DNA from: Mucilaginibacter inviolabilis | GTDB lineage: Bacteria; Bacteroidota; Bacteroidia; Sphingobacteriales; Sphingobacteriaceae | Assembly: GCF_011089895.1 (NCBI RefSeq) | Contig: NZ_JAANAT010000001.1 | Span: forward strand, 3,658,001 to 3,722,000 | Length of the DNA: 64,000 bases | Direction of reading: 5' to 3' | In this document: positions 1-9,806 of the stretch, one piece after another | How the letters are laid out: every line of letters starts with the position of its first letter | Numbering within the stretch: the stretch's first letter is position 1 | The notes under the pieces: generated by a model | Seen by the model: the letters and a program-made list of their open reading frames with translations, nothing else | What the model was told of the DNA's origin: nothing | Database searches by the model: none | Translations under genes and position numbers: made by a program

Positions 1-1198
1 CTTTGTTTACTTCGTGAAAATAGATCAGTTTGTGGTAACTTTTTTCGGCCCAGTTTTTTGGCGCCTGGTATATCTCGCCAGGGAAAACGGTTATCGCTGC
101 TGGGATCGAAATGTCAACAGCATTAAAGTTGTTGGCATTGTTTTCCCAGTATAGTTGTGCTCCCGATGTAGCGGTATTGGTTAACCAGTATAAGGAAATA
201 TCATCCAGCATCTCGTCTTTGGTCAATGATTTTTCAGGATCACCGCCACTGTAAGTCCAGTCAGCAAATTTATCATAGAACCATGAGGCCAAACCTACCG
301 GTGAATCAGACAAACTGTAACCAATGGTTTGCGGACGGGTAACCATCATAGCAGCGTAACCACCGCCCCGGGTATATAGATTATTTAATGATTGGTAAGC
401 AGCTTTTTCTTTAGCAGGCAGACCTGCAGGTGCAGGGCTTCCGCTGGCCAGTAATTTGGCTATATCAGCAGGCACTGTGGCCGGCATGTTAACATGAATA
501 CCTAATAGACCTACGGGTTTTTGAGCCGCCATTTTATCGGCAACTACCGAACCCCAGTCTCCGCCTTGCGATACATAGTTTTTATATCCTAAACGCTTCA
601 TCAGCACATCCCAGGCGCGGGCTATGTGATCGGCGTTCCAACCGGTAGTGGTAGGTTTACCAGAAAAACCATAACCAGGCATTGAAGGGATAACCACATC
701 AAAAGAATCTTCCTTGCGACCGCCATAAGCCTCCGGATCGGTCAGCGGACCAACAATTTTCAGCAATTCAAAAACAGACCCCGGCCAGCCATGGGTGATG
801 ATCACCGGCAGGGCATTTGGATTTTTGGAACGTACGTGGATAAAGTGGATATCCAGACCGTCGATATTAGTTATGAATTGTGGCAGAGCATTCAGTTTAT
901 CTTCTGCTTTGCGCCAGTCATACCCTGTTCCCCAATATTTTACCAGGGCTTGTATTTTTTCTAATTGAGCACCTTGGGAACGATCGGTAACTGTTTCTTT
1001 TTCGGCCCAGCGGGTTGCCTGTACACGTTGGCGCAGATCGGCAACAGCTTCATCTGAAATATGGGCGCGAAAAGGGCGGATAGCATTTGATGCCTGCGCA
1101 TCGGCAGTTGTATTGGTTTGAGCAAAACTGGTTGCTGTAAGCAGGACAAAAACACCGGTGATAAATTTACTGATAAGGATACGTTTGTTCGTTTTCAT
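1..1198 (-). CDS. Exported epoxide hydrolase, EHN type (C-terminus cut by window edge)
   Basis: The frame reads from ATG at 1198 down to base 1 without a stop, about 399 residues. It begins with a signal peptide ending near residue 27 (TSFAQ). Residues about 40-150 read as an epoxide hydrolase N-terminal (EHN) region, followed by an alpha/beta hydrolase fold. The oxyanion-hole motif HGWPGS lies at 136-141 and the nucleophile elbow GGDWGS at 212-217, with Asp214 as predicted nucleophile. Family members open epoxides to diols by water; the natural substrate cannot be told, and the signal peptide puts it in the periplasm. The catalytic His lies beyond the edge. It is divergent from the SusC gene across a long spacer. 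Confidence 0.85.
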   Translation of the reverse strand, partial: MKTNKRILISKFITGVFVLLTATSFAQTNTTADAQASNAIRPFRAHISDEAVADLRQRVQATRWAEKETVTDRSQGAQLEKIQALVKYWGTGYDWRKAEDKLNALPQFITNIDGLDIHFIHVRSKNPNALPVIITHGWPGSVFELLKIVGPLTDPEAYGGRKEDSFDVVIPSMPGYGFSGKPTTTGWNADHIARAWDVLMKRLGYKNYVSQGGDWGSVVADKMAAQKPVGLLGIHVNMPATVPADIAKLLASGSPAPAGLPAKEKAAYQSLNNLYTRGGGYAAMMVTRPQTIGYSLSDSPVGLASWFYDKFADWTYSGGDPEKSLTKDEMLDDISLYWLTNTATSGAQLYWENNANNFNAVDISIPAAITVFPGEIYQAPKNWAEKSYHKLIYFHEVNK

Positions 1199-1463
1199 GA
1201 TTTAAATGTTTGAGTTTTCTTTTTTGTTTCCTCAAAAGTATCGTCACCCTGCCCCTAACCCAATCACTATATATGGCAAGTAGACAAAGCCCACCCCGAA
1301 CCAGTCATTTTTAAACCCGAATTTTTATTTTAAAAGAGAAATCATCCGTTTAAGCCCTCCCGGGGGTATATAGGGCAAATACAGAACATTATGGTGGAAG
1401 CAATTGATAAAAAACAGCACAACTAAAAGACAATAGTTATCCTCCGATTAAATCTAATGACAT

Positions 1464-1473
1464 CAAACGTTTG
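1464..1473. promoter_or_regulatory. LacI-type palindrome, distal copy
   Basis: CAAACGTTTG is a perfect 10-bp palindrome with a central CG, followed by CG so that CAAACGTTTGCG matches the copy near 1830 exactly. LacI-family operators typically are palindromes centred on CG. The two centres are 362 bp apart, compatible with looping between sites. No LacI-family gene lies in the window. Confidence 0.45.
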
Positions 1474-1824
1474 CGTCAATTTTTGAAGAAGTATAGTTCT
1501 ATTTCCCTGATAAAAAGCACCATTCAGCGTCTTACAAAAAACAGGAATATTTTCTGACGGATTCAAATTTTAGATTTTTGACGCCTTTATTTTTGATAAA
1601 AGGCGACTTTAACGTATTTTCTTATGTTTTATTTTAAAATTGATATAAAATCATAAAAAATTACTTTTAAACAACAAATATGATTTCGGTTTTTAATCAA
1701 AACCATTAAATCTTTCCCGCTTTTCTAATAATTATGGCCCTTAAATCAGCTTAAACCTACTCTTTTTTTGCTTTAACTATTAAATAATTGAATTCTTAAA
1801 CCATTGCGCAATAAAACTTCAGCA

Positions 1825-1836
1825 GCAAACGTTTGC
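1825..1836. promoter_or_regulatory. LacI-type palindrome, proximal copy
   Basis: GCAAACGTTTGC is a perfect 12-bp palindrome about 215 bp upstream of the SusC start. It shares the 12-mer CAAACGTTTGCG with the copy at 1464. The form matches LacI/GalR-type operators, so this locus may be controlled by a sugar-responsive LacI-type repressor rather than by a linked sigma/anti-sigma pair, which is absent here. Confidence 0.5.
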
Positions 1837-2049
1837 GTGCCCTTCAATTAGGTGCTCAATAAAATTATTCGATAGGTTTGGTTTAAGAGATTATTGATTT
1901 TCTGATTGAAAAACAATCACTTACGACCTAAGTCCGACGCTTCCCGTAAGGCTGTTTATCAATGCAAATTAAGGTATGTATTGTTAACCGGCGATTACTC
2001 AATAATTAATTATAAAACAATCCAATTTATTTATTTAACCCAGTAAAGC

Positions 2050-5000
2050 ATGATGAACATTTACAAAAAGATTCTGATTTGTTGTACGCTGTTATTTTAC
2101 TACGGGCTTGCCTTTGCCCAGGTAAATATAACCGGCACAGTTAAAGGCGCTGATGATGGCAGACCTATCCCCGGTGTTTCTGTAACCGTTAAAGGAGAGA
2201 AACGGGGACTAATTACCGACTCGGAAGGTAAGTTTAAAATTTCTGTTACTCCCAATACCGTTCTCCGGTTTTCATTTATCGGTTTTGATGCCAAAGAAGT
2301 TGATGTTAAGGAAAAAACGGTTATTAACGTAAGCCTTCAACCTTCAAAAAATGAGCTTAATAATGTGGTTGTAGTAGGTTATCATGAAATTAAGCAACGG
2401 ACAACTACCGCTGCTATAACCGTAATTTCAGGTAAGGATATAGAAAATTTGCCAGCGCCCAGTTTTGATATTGCCTTACAAGGTAAGGTAACAGGGGTAA
2501 ACATCCAAAACTTTAGCGGGCAGCCAGGAGTACGTAATACTTTCACTGTAAGGGGTAATTCGGCTTTGTCATCTAACCTTTCTGAAGCCAATGCGTTGAG
2601 CACCCCCTTGTTTATTATTGACGGGGTACCCACCAGCCTTACAGATCTGGGCAATTATGATAATACCCAAACCGATGTTTTGGCCGGCATCAATATTAAC
2701 GATATTGAAAGCATACAGATAGCCAAAGATGCCGCCGCCACGGCCATATGGGGTTCAAGAGGTGCCAATGGTGTAGTAACTATAAAAACAAAAAGAGCGA
2801 CTAAAGGAAAACCGCAAATCAACTTAAACGTTTACGGTGGCTTTTCTGATCAGCCTAAATTAGTTGAAACAGCCACCGGCTCCTACGAGCGAAATCAAAA
2901 ACTTAATTTCCTGACCCAACAAGGTGGTGTAAAAGCAATTGGTTCATTACCTCAAATGCTTACCGACAGTTTGAACCCGGCATTTAATAACGCTACTAAC
3001 TGGCAGGGATTGTTTTACCGTAAAGGCTATATTCATAACGTAGACTTATCCATAGCCGGGGCTACAGATGCCATCAACTATCGTTTCAGTTTGAACAACT
3101 ACGATGAGAACGGTGTTCTATATGGAACAGGCTTTAAGAGATATTCATTCCGATCAAATATTGATTATCAGATCAATGAAAAGCTGAGCACCGAAGTAAA
3201 CATCAGCTTTTCAAGAGTCGACAGACAACCAGGCCTGGGTAATGATCCACATGAGGTCAATCCTCTATCCGGTTTTCAACAGCCAAGTTCATTGTATTAC
3301 ACTAATGATACAGATATTGCCAGATACCGGGGACAATATGATCAGTTAAGAAACCTGGACAGAAACGATCTCTTAACCGGCTTTATAGGGTTGCATTACA
3401 AGATACTACCGGGTTTATTGTATAAAATTGAAGGATCCGGAAGTACCAACATGAGTGAAAACCAGTTTAGCTCACCCACAACGCTATCTGCGCAAGGAAT
3501 TGCTACTTCTTATGACTACAGCAGTAATTATGTATCGGCCAACATCAATAACGTTTTATCCTACGGACGAAAAATCGGCACCAATCACAATATCAATATT
3601 CTGGTACTGCAAAACTTTCAAAGAGATGTAGTGAACAGTAAAAATATTTATGGCGATAACGTTCCGAACGATAATATAAAAGTGGTTCAGGGTGTTCCGC
3701 AAGCCAGTTTAACTGCTTCAACCGATTACCAGGCTTCTTCACTGCTATCATACGCTACACAAGTACACTATGATTATAAAGAGAAATACCTGTTTGATGC
3801 TACTATGCGTGCAGATGCATCATCAAGGTTTGGCTCCAATCACAAATGGGGATATTTTCCATCGGTAAGCGCCGGCTATATACTTTCTGATGAAAATTAC
3901 CTAAAACCAGTAAGATGGATATCGTTATTGAAACTAAGAGCAAGTTATGGTGTAAACGGCGATCAGCCATCTAGTTTTTACGCCCCTTACAATGGTTATA
4001 ATTTAACACAAGGTTATTACAATGGCGTAGCCATGGGTACGCCTAACTTTAATACAGGCAATGGGGTTACCGATAAAAACCTTACCTGGGAACCAACTAA
4101 ACAATTCGACATAGGTTTTGATGGCGCCTTTTTTAATAACCGTATTAACCTTACTGTCGATTATTATAACAAAATTCAAAGCAATAAATATTACACCTTT
4201 CCGCTGGCCTTTTATACCGGGTATACACAACAAACCTCTAACTCGGGTCTATCTGTAGGCAACTCTGGTATCGAGGTTAATATTGACACGCATAACCTGC
4301 CACCTTCCAGCAAATTTCAATGGACTACCAACTTTAATTTTTCATACAATAAAAATCAAATCCGTAGTCTTCCTAACGGAAACCGCACTATTTATGCAAC
4401 CTATAATGATAACAATAGTGGTTTAGGCATTAATTACATTTTCCAGGTAGGCAAGCCCCTGTATATGCTTAACCAGATGATTTATCAGGGAGTTTACAAC
4501 TCGCAATCACAAGTACCTGTTAATCCATTTACCGGCCAGGCACTTACTTATTTTAAAGGAAACTATCCGGTTAAACCAGGTTACCCCATCTGGTTTGATT
4601 CCAATGGCGATTACGATGTTTGGTCTGACGAGGACAAGGGTAATGCTCAGGGAGATTTACTGCCAACGGCAAATCCTAACCCGGCTATAACTGGTGGTTT
4701 TAACAATAACTTCAGTTATAAAAACTTCTCATTAGGTATCGGGATGACCTTTACCTTAAAAAGAGATATCATTAACAGCTTGCTCTCTAATCAATACAAT
4801 AACTGGGCAAGTGGCATCAATAACTTTACCAGTTCTGGCATTCCTGACCTTTCCAAAATAGGGTTCTGGGATCCGGTGTTAGCCGCTAAGGATCCGGCTG
4901 GTTATAAAGCCAAGTACCCTGCCTTAAACCCTGGAGGCGCTTACTTTTATCAGTTCTTCCCTTTCTCAACTATGTTTAATGAAAATGGAGCTTATTTAAA

Positions 5001-5217
5001 AATCACCAATATTTCTTTAGGATATAAGCTTTCTAAAAAATATCTGGATGCTTTAGGGCTTACAGGTTGCCGTTTTTATGCTGTTTTACAGAATGTATAT
5101 ACTTTCCAAAAAGCCAAGGTTCCAGATGCGGAGCAAGTAAATCCATTTGGTATTTACGATGGTGCCACTTACCCTATCCCTAAAAAAGTAACCCTGGGTG
5201 TAAACGTTCAGTTTTAA
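2050..5217 (+). CDS. SusC/RagA-family TonB-dependent receptor
   Basis: This 1055-residue outer-membrane protein would import an oligosaccharide or similar ligand using TonB energy, paired with the SusD-like lipoprotein 8 bp downstream. It has a signal peptide ending near residue 23 (GLAFAQ), a carboxypeptidase-regulatory-like domain at about 27-105, a TonB-box-like stretch (VVVVGYHE) near 107, a plug to about 250 with IWGSRGANGVV, and a long beta-barrel ending in an aromatic residue. There is no STN domain, so FecR signalling is not expected. Two ATGs stand in tandem at 2050 and 2053 and either could be the start. The ligand is unknown. Confidence 0.95.
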   Translation: MMNIYKKILICCTLLFYYGLAFAQVNITGTVKGADDGRPIPGVSVTVKGEKRGLITDSEGKFKISVTPNTVLRFSFIGFDAKEVDVKEKTVINVSLQPSKNELNNVVVVGYHEIKQRTTTAAITVISGKDIENLPAPSFDIALQGKVTGVNIQNFSGQPGVRNTFTVRGNSALSSNLSEANALSTPLFIIDGVPTSLTDLGNYDNTQTDVLAGININDIESIQIAKDAAATAIWGSRGANGVVTIKTKRATKGKPQINLNVYGGFSDQPKLVETATGSYERNQKLNFLTQQGGVKAIGSLPQMLTDSLNPAFNNATNWQGLFYRKGYIHNVDLSIAGATDAINYRFSLNNYDENGVLYGTGFKRYSFRSNIDYQINEKLSTEVNISFSRVDRQPGLGNDPHEVNPLSGFQQPSSLYYTNDTDIARYRGQYDQLRNLDRNDLLTGFIGLHYKILPGLLYKIEGSGSTNMSENQFSSPTTLSAQGIATSYDYSSNYVSANINNVLSYGRKIGTNHNINILVLQNFQRDVVNSKNIYGDNVPNDNIKVVQGVPQASLTASTDYQASSLLSYATQVHYDYKEKYLFDATMRADASSRFGSNHKWGYFPSVSAGYILSDENYLKPVRWISLLKLRASYGVNGDQPSSFYAPYNGYNLTQGYYNGVAMGTPNFNTGNGVTDKNLTWEPTKQFDIGFDGAFFNNRINLTVDYYNKIQSNKYYTFPLAFYTGYTQQTSNSGLSVGNSGIEVNIDTHNLPPSSKFQWTTNFNFSYNKNQIRSLPNGNRTIYATYNDNNSGLGINYIFQVGKPLYMLNQMIYQGVYNSQSQVPVNPFTGQALTYFKGNYPVKPGYPIWFDSNGDYDVWSDEDKGNAQGDLLPTANPNPAITGGFNNNFSYKNFSLGIGMTFTLKRDIINSLLSNQYNNWASGINNFTSSGIPDLSKIGFWDPVLAAKDPAGYKAKYPALNPGGAYFYQFFPFSTMFNENGAYLKITNISLGYKLSKKYLDALGLTGCRFYAVLQNVYTFQKAKVPDAEQVNPFGIYDGATYPIPKKVTLGVNVQF

Positions 5218-5225
5218 TTAATTCA

Positions 5226-6740
5226 ATGAAATTACAGATGAAAAAGTATATTAATAAATACATTATAGCTATAATTATTTGCGGCGTTGGATTAATTACC
5301 TCGTGCAAAAAATATATCAACGAAGGACCAATTGACACCCCAACCGACGATAATTTCTGGTCGAGCGAAAGGGCCGCAGAAAGCGGACTGGCGGGTGCAT
5401 ATGGACTGTTACGTACAGCCTTAACCAATGGCAACGCCTATTTTATTTTAGGAGACGCTACCGCAAATGAATTTACCTATGGCAGCGATTGGACATTAGC
5501 CTCCCTAAGTTCAGCCAACCAGTGGAATTTCAATTACGTTCCTTACAACGAGTCGGTGCTACACAACTGGACCAGCTTTTATCAGGTTATAAGTCAATGT
5601 AATTTGATACTAAGCAAAGTACCCAATATTCCGGCAGCTAACTTCACAGATGACCCCGTGGCTACTAAGAACCAGATTTTGGGTGAAGCATATTTTATCA
5701 GAGCCTATTGCTATTATTATATTACCCAGGTTTGGGGACAGCCGGTTATTGTTACCCAAGCTTATACAGACCCCATCAACGCCAAACCTATAGCCCGCAG
5801 TTCAGATGCAGATGGGTTTAACCAGGTGGTTAGCGACCTTAAAAAGAGTTCCGCCCTTTTAAGCTACAGTTATTCCGATGCTTCAAAAGTTGCTGTTCAG
5901 GCAAGTAAAGGATCGGCTATGGCGCTTTTATCAAAGGTTTATATGTGGCAAAAACAATATCAATTGGCATCAGCAGCAGCTGACAGTGTGATACAATATG
6001 GCAACTATTCACTGGAATCAGGTGTAAATTTCTCCAATATATTTAAAGGCCAAAGCCCGGAAAGCATTTTTGAGATCAACATGATCTACTCGCCAAATCA
6101 GAATGAAGCACAAAGCGGAAGTAGCGGGGTCTTTTCTATTTTCCTGGCAGACCCGCTTGTAAAAGGTAAAAGTTCAAGCTGGGCGGTAAATAAAGACCTG
6201 ATCAATAGTTTATATGATACTACCAAGGTGAGTAGCGACGTGAGGGTTAAATCTACATTTTATGGTTTGCATAGTACAAGTACCTTAATGGTTAAATATG
6301 CCAACGTAATCTACCAGAATCCACAACAGCAAACGCTTCCTTTTGTAAGCAATAACATGGTTGTTTTACGCCTTGCCGATATCCTTTTATTAAAAGCCGA
6401 AGCTGATCTGAACCTGGGAAATACCGGCAGTGCATTAACTTATCTTAATCGCGTACGTCAACGGGCAGGCCTTACCCCTTATGTTTTTACTGGTCAAAAT
6501 GATTTACTGTATACCATTATGGATGAACGGGGAAGAGAATTATATGGTGAAGGTCAATGGTATTTTGATCTTGTACGATCGGGCCTTATTACTAATCCCA
6601 ACTATGCAAATTCCATAGATGGCTATTTGCCTAATCGCATAACCAATCGGGGTTATTTATGGCCGCTTGATCTGAGAACTCTTTTACCCCAGGATCCATT
6701 GCTAACACAAAATGCATGGTGGGCAGCAGCAGGTCAGTAA
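5226..6740 (+). CDS. SusD/RagB-family surface glycan-binding lipoprotein
   Basis: This 504-residue lipoprotein is the partner of the SusC receptor and would cap it at the cell surface to capture ligand. The lipobox is LITSC, followed by KKY. The N-terminal SusD signature includes NFWSSERAAESGLAGAYGL near residues 38-57, and the C-terminal region has the RagB-type LADILLLKAEA and an RGRELYGEGQWYFDL motif. A second in-frame ATG at 5238 could also be the start and would leave the same signal peptide core. It is in an operon with the receptor. Confidence 0.95.
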   Translation: MKLQMKKYINKYIIAIIICGVGLITSCKKYINEGPIDTPTDDNFWSSERAAESGLAGAYGLLRTALTNGNAYFILGDATANEFTYGSDWTLASLSSANQWNFNYVPYNESVLHNWTSFYQVISQCNLILSKVPNIPAANFTDDPVATKNQILGEAYFIRAYCYYYITQVWGQPVIVTQAYTDPINAKPIARSSDADGFNQVVSDLKKSSALLSYSYSDASKVAVQASKGSAMALLSKVYMWQKQYQLASAAADSVIQYGNYSLESGVNFSNIFKGQSPESIFEINMIYSPNQNEAQSGSSGVFSIFLADPLVKGKSSSWAVNKDLINSLYDTTKVSSDVRVKSTFYGLHSTSTLMVKYANVIYQNPQQQTLPFVSNNMVVLRLADILLLKAEADLNLGNTGSALTYLNRVRQRAGLTPYVFTGQNDLLYTIMDERGRELYGEGQWYFDLVRSGLITNPNYANSIDGYLPNRITNRGYLWPLDLRTLLPQDPLLTQNAWWAAAGQ

Positions 6741-6761
6741 TTCACTTAAACAGATAAGAAA

Positions 6762-7451
6762 ATGAAAAATATAATTAAATTCTTTATGATCTCTGCATTA
6801 GCCGGTATCATATTGGTTTCATGCAAAAAAAACGATTATATCGTTGGTGGTAAGCTGGAAAACACAACCACAACTTTAAGCACTTATGACTATTTAAAAA
6901 GTAACAGATATAATATGTTTGATACTTTATTATTGGTGATTGATAAGGCCGGATTAAAAGATGTGATCAATCAAAAAGGCATTACATTTTATGCACCAAC
7001 AGATTTTTCCATTAACAATTATTTACAGGCAAAAACTCTACAGGCTCAAAAAAAGAACCCATTTGCCAAATACAGTATCGACACTTTAATCAAGTATGAT
7101 CTGAATGTATTCAAAGACTCATTAAATACATATATCATCCCTCAAACAGTAACCTATGGTTCGCTAACCGGAAACGGAGTTGTTTTCAATACGTCAAAAA
7201 CCGGGAGTCAGGCAGTTATATCGTTCGAAAAAACATATGACCCTACTTTAGGATACACCTCGGCTACCAGCACAGCTCCAAGTATAGAATATTACACCTT
7301 TATTAAAGGGAAACTACCAACTGTAGTAGTTGCATCTGATATACCGGATACAGTTGGCGTCAGGGTACGGTGCCAAACAACAGGTCTTACCACCTCTACA
7401 GGCCAGCTTAATGTGCTTAGTAATACACATGTTTTATTTTTTAAACAATAA
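6762..7451 (+). CDS. FAS1 (fasciclin) domain lipoprotein
   Basis: This is a 229-residue lipoprotein with lipobox ILVSC and CKK after cleavage. One FAS1 domain is recognisable from about residue 45, with the typical core GITFYAPTDFSINNYL near 89-104 and a terminal stretch THVLFFKQ. FAS1 domains mediate adhesion or ligand contact at surfaces. It lies 21 bp after the SusD gene and 7 bp before the next lipoprotein gene, so it belongs to the same operon and is likely an accessory surface protein of this uptake locus. The region between the two FAS1 hallmarks is divergent. Confidence 0.8.
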   Translation: MKNIIKFFMISALAGIILVSCKKNDYIVGGKLENTTTTLSTYDYLKSNRYNMFDTLLLVIDKAGLKDVINQKGITFYAPTDFSINNYLQAKTLQAQKKNPFAKYSIDTLIKYDLNVFKDSLNTYIIPQTVTYGSLTGNGVVFNTSKTGSQAVISFEKTYDPTLGYTSATSTAPSIEYYTFIKGKLPTVVVASDIPDTVGVRVRCQTTGLTTSTGQLNVLSNTHVLFFKQ

Positions 7452-7458
7452 CAACAAC

Positions 7459-8454
7459 ATGAAACGTAATCTATTTTTATATATCCCATTACTCATTATA
7501 TGTTTAGTAGCAAGCTACGCGTGCAAAAAAACAGGCAATGGTTTCTTAAGTCCATATATTCATTACGAGCAAAACCCTATCATTATTCCTAAAGGGCGGG
7601 CATTTCTTAGTGCAGGATTGAATGGCGACGGTACCTCGCAACCTTTTTCTGTAAGGGTTATCCATTTTTATGATAAGGCAACCGGTAAAATTGTAGATGA
7701 TTTATTTAGCAAAACATACCCTGTTTCGGTTTGGACAGGATTATATGATCCTAAAACAGATACCACCCTGCAATTGATTAATGCTAAACTTAAAACCGTT
7801 AACGTAGCCCCAATTTCTATTAATCCTTCCAGTGGTCAGATATTGGGTAACTACGGAGCCCTGCAACTACCCGCCGGCGAATATCAATTTGACCTGGAAA
7901 TAAAAAATGAAACCGGGACAAAAATTTATCCCAAAATTGGCGATTTTTTACTCAGGGACACTACCACCTTCGAATCGGTGCCAACCATCGGATCAACCAG
8001 CGAAACCAGGATAATGGTTGGCAATGAAAGTAAATCTGTGGGAGGTAAACCACCGTTGTTAACAGTAACCAGAGTTGCCGATACACCCAATGTGATCACC
8101 GTTAAGTATATGGACAAAAACGGCGTATTCTTCAACCCCAAAAAGGGCGAGATTATCAGCAGACCGGCAGCCGGTTTAAATCCAAATCCTCCCTATTTAC
8201 AATCGCTGCAACAGTATACCAAATCATATTATTATACAGACGATGCTATGGTATTTAAATTTCCATTTACACCATTTCCGTTAAACTCCCTGGGTAATGG
8301 ATATAATATTTATCAAAGGATCCCAACCCAGTTTGTGCATAATGATGGATTACCTGATGGCATGTATAGTTTAAATCTTCGGTTCCCTATACGAATATAT
8401 GTGCCGGGTTCTTACCTGGTAGTTGAACAAACCATAGATGCAGCACACAACTAG
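7459..8454 (+). CDS. DUF5007-like lipoprotein of the SusCD operon
   Basis: I chose ATG at 7459 (331 residues) because it gives a proper lipoprotein signal (LVASYAC, then KK) 7 bp after the previous stop; a longer reading from 7330 would overlap the FAS1 gene and lack a signal at its start. The protein resembles what I know as DUF5007, accessory lipoproteins found beside SusD genes in Sphingobacteriaceae, with stretches such as NPIIIPKGRAFLSAGLN and YPKIGDFLLRD. The fold looks beta-rich. The molecular function is unknown; a surface glycan-binding role is inference from context. Confidence 0.65.
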   Translation: MKRNLFLYIPLLIICLVASYACKKTGNGFLSPYIHYEQNPIIIPKGRAFLSAGLNGDGTSQPFSVRVIHFYDKATGKIVDDLFSKTYPVSVWTGLYDPKTDTTLQLINAKLKTVNVAPISINPSSGQILGNYGALQLPAGEYQFDLEIKNETGTKIYPKIGDFLLRDTTTFESVPTIGSTSETRIMVGNESKSVGGKPPLLTVTRVADTPNVITVKYMDKNGVFFNPKKGEIISRPAAGLNPNPPYLQSLQQYTKSYYYTDDAMVFKFPFTPFPLNSLGNGYNIYQRIPTQFVHNDGLPDGMYSLNLRFPIRIYVPGSYLVVEQTIDAAHN

Positions 8455-8478
8455 CTAATTTAAGCCTATTTAAAGCAC

Positions 8479-9600
8479 ATGAAATTAAATATAAAATACC
8501 TTTTTATTCCGATACTAACACTAGCCACTGCAACACATAGTTTAGCCCAGCAAAGCTGCCCAAAATGGGGACCCTATGTAAAAACAGTCAAAATGAATAA
8601 AATCAAAGCCGAGCTGATGATGGCAGATGTAATGTTTCCGGCGGATGGTTTGGCTCCTTATACCTATGCCTGCAGCGTGCAGTTTGGCATTGGTAAAAGC
8701 GGTGGTTATTGCGGGATACAAAAAGCAGGCTTAAATGAAACACGTATGCCCAATAACATATTTTCCATTTGGGACTTTCCTAATAAGGTTCAGCTATCCG
8801 CACAATATAAAGACCCGTTAACTTTTGTTGGCGGCTTTGGTGGTGAGGGTACAGGTTTACATTCTCATGCCGATTTTGGTTGGAAGCCCGGTCATTGGTA
8901 TACCAATATTGTAAAACGATGGACGGTAAATGATTCTACAACCATGGTGGGCTACTGGATATATGACCAAAGCGAGAAAACTTACCGGCATTATGTAACC
9001 TTTATGGTGCCCGAAAAAGAAGCTATGCTTCATGGAGATATCGGCAGCTTTCTGGAAAATTTTGCCGATGATCAAAAAAGATCCAGAACAGCTGTTTACA
9101 AATCTTACTGGATGTTAACTGATCAGAACAAATGGGCACACCCAGACTCGTTGGTGGCTGAAGCTGGTGAAGGTTCATGGAAGGCGGAAAAGTATGGTAA
9201 TGATGGCGTAAAGGTAACTTCATGCGGCACAACTCCGGGACAGCCAAAAACCTTTTATCCTACCCATCAAAAAGATAAACCGGAGATTCAGCCGGCAAGT
9301 ATTTATGATCTGGCTTCCTATTATGATCACTCCCAGAAAAAGATTTTTGTGAACTGGAGCATGCTGCCAACCGCAACGCCACAGTTAAGCTATGAGATAA
9401 AAATATACGAAAATAGCTCATACACTGGCAATCCTATTGCATCTATCAAAGGCACCGACCCCGACCTCACCAGTACAGGATTTTTGGTTAAAGACATGAA
9501 CCTGAAAGCCCAGGACTACTATATTGCCCTGCAGATAACAGATATTTTTGGCCAGTTTTCTCCCGTTAAAAAAACAGTTTTGGAAGAAAAAAAGCCATAG
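8479..9600 (+). CDS. Secreted DUF3472-like protein
   Basis: This 373-residue protein has a signal peptide ending at SLAQ (about residue 24). The central part resembles DUF3472, with the characteristic glycine-rich GGFGGEGTGLHSHADFGW followed by the aromatic KPGHWYTNIVKRW. The last 90 residues look like a fibronectin-type or beta-sandwich module (YEIKIYEN onward). DUF3472 proteins are often found in carbohydrate-utilisation loci, but no reaction is established that I know of. It is the last gene of the SusCD operon, 24 bp after the DUF5007-like gene and just before a strong terminator. Confidence 0.65.
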   Translation: MKLNIKYLFIPILTLATATHSLAQQSCPKWGPYVKTVKMNKIKAELMMADVMFPADGLAPYTYACSVQFGIGKSGGYCGIQKAGLNETRMPNNIFSIWDFPNKVQLSAQYKDPLTFVGGFGGEGTGLHSHADFGWKPGHWYTNIVKRWTVNDSTTMVGYWIYDQSEKTYRHYVTFMVPEKEAMLHGDIGSFLENFADDQKRSRTAVYKSYWMLTDQNKWAHPDSLVAEAGEGSWKAEKYGNDGVKVTSCGTTPGQPKTFYPTHQKDKPEIQPASIYDLASYYDHSQKKIFVNWSMLPTATPQLSYEIKIYENSSYTGNPIASIKGTDPDLTSTGFLVKDMNLKAQDYYIALQITDIFGQFSPVKKTVLEEKKP

Positions 9601-9625
9601 TTATAAATCGTGTAACATTTGCCGC

Positions 9626-9675
9626 TTAAAAGAAAAAGCCTCAGAATTTTAAAATTCTGAGGCTTTTTCTTTTAA
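9626..9675 (+). terminator. Perfect 50-bp palindromic terminator
   Basis: Bases 9626-9650 and 9651-9675 are exact reverse complements. The core stem is GCCTCAGAATTTT with A-rich and T-rich flanks on both sides, so it can act as an intrinsic terminator for the SusCD operon and in principle in either direction. Confidence 0.9.
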
Positions 9676-9806
9676 ACAATGTATGCAAACCTACTCCTCT
9701 ACAAGCCTCATTTATCCGACCCTTTGTCAATTAATTAAAAATTATTGTAAGGATCGCCGGTAATCTCCGACAAAGCAGCAAAACAACTAATCAAGATAAT
9801 AAGATC

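Larger units (their letters stand above)
1199..2049. other. AT-rich 851-bp divergent spacer
   Basis: No convincing gene is visible between the epoxide hydrolase and the SusC gene. The stretch is AT-rich and holds two copies of CAAACGTTTGCG, listed separately. It must carry promoters for both divergent genes, but I could not assign a Bacteroidota -33/-7 promoter with confidence. Confidence 0.6.

Noticed and set aside
961..1155. Small minus-strand frame within the first kb
   Set aside because: It is in another frame of the epoxide hydrolase gene, which reads through the whole stretch.
7330..7458. N-terminal extension of the DUF5007-like gene
   Set aside because: It overlaps the FAS1 gene and would hide the lipoprotein signal; the ATG at 7459 fits better.
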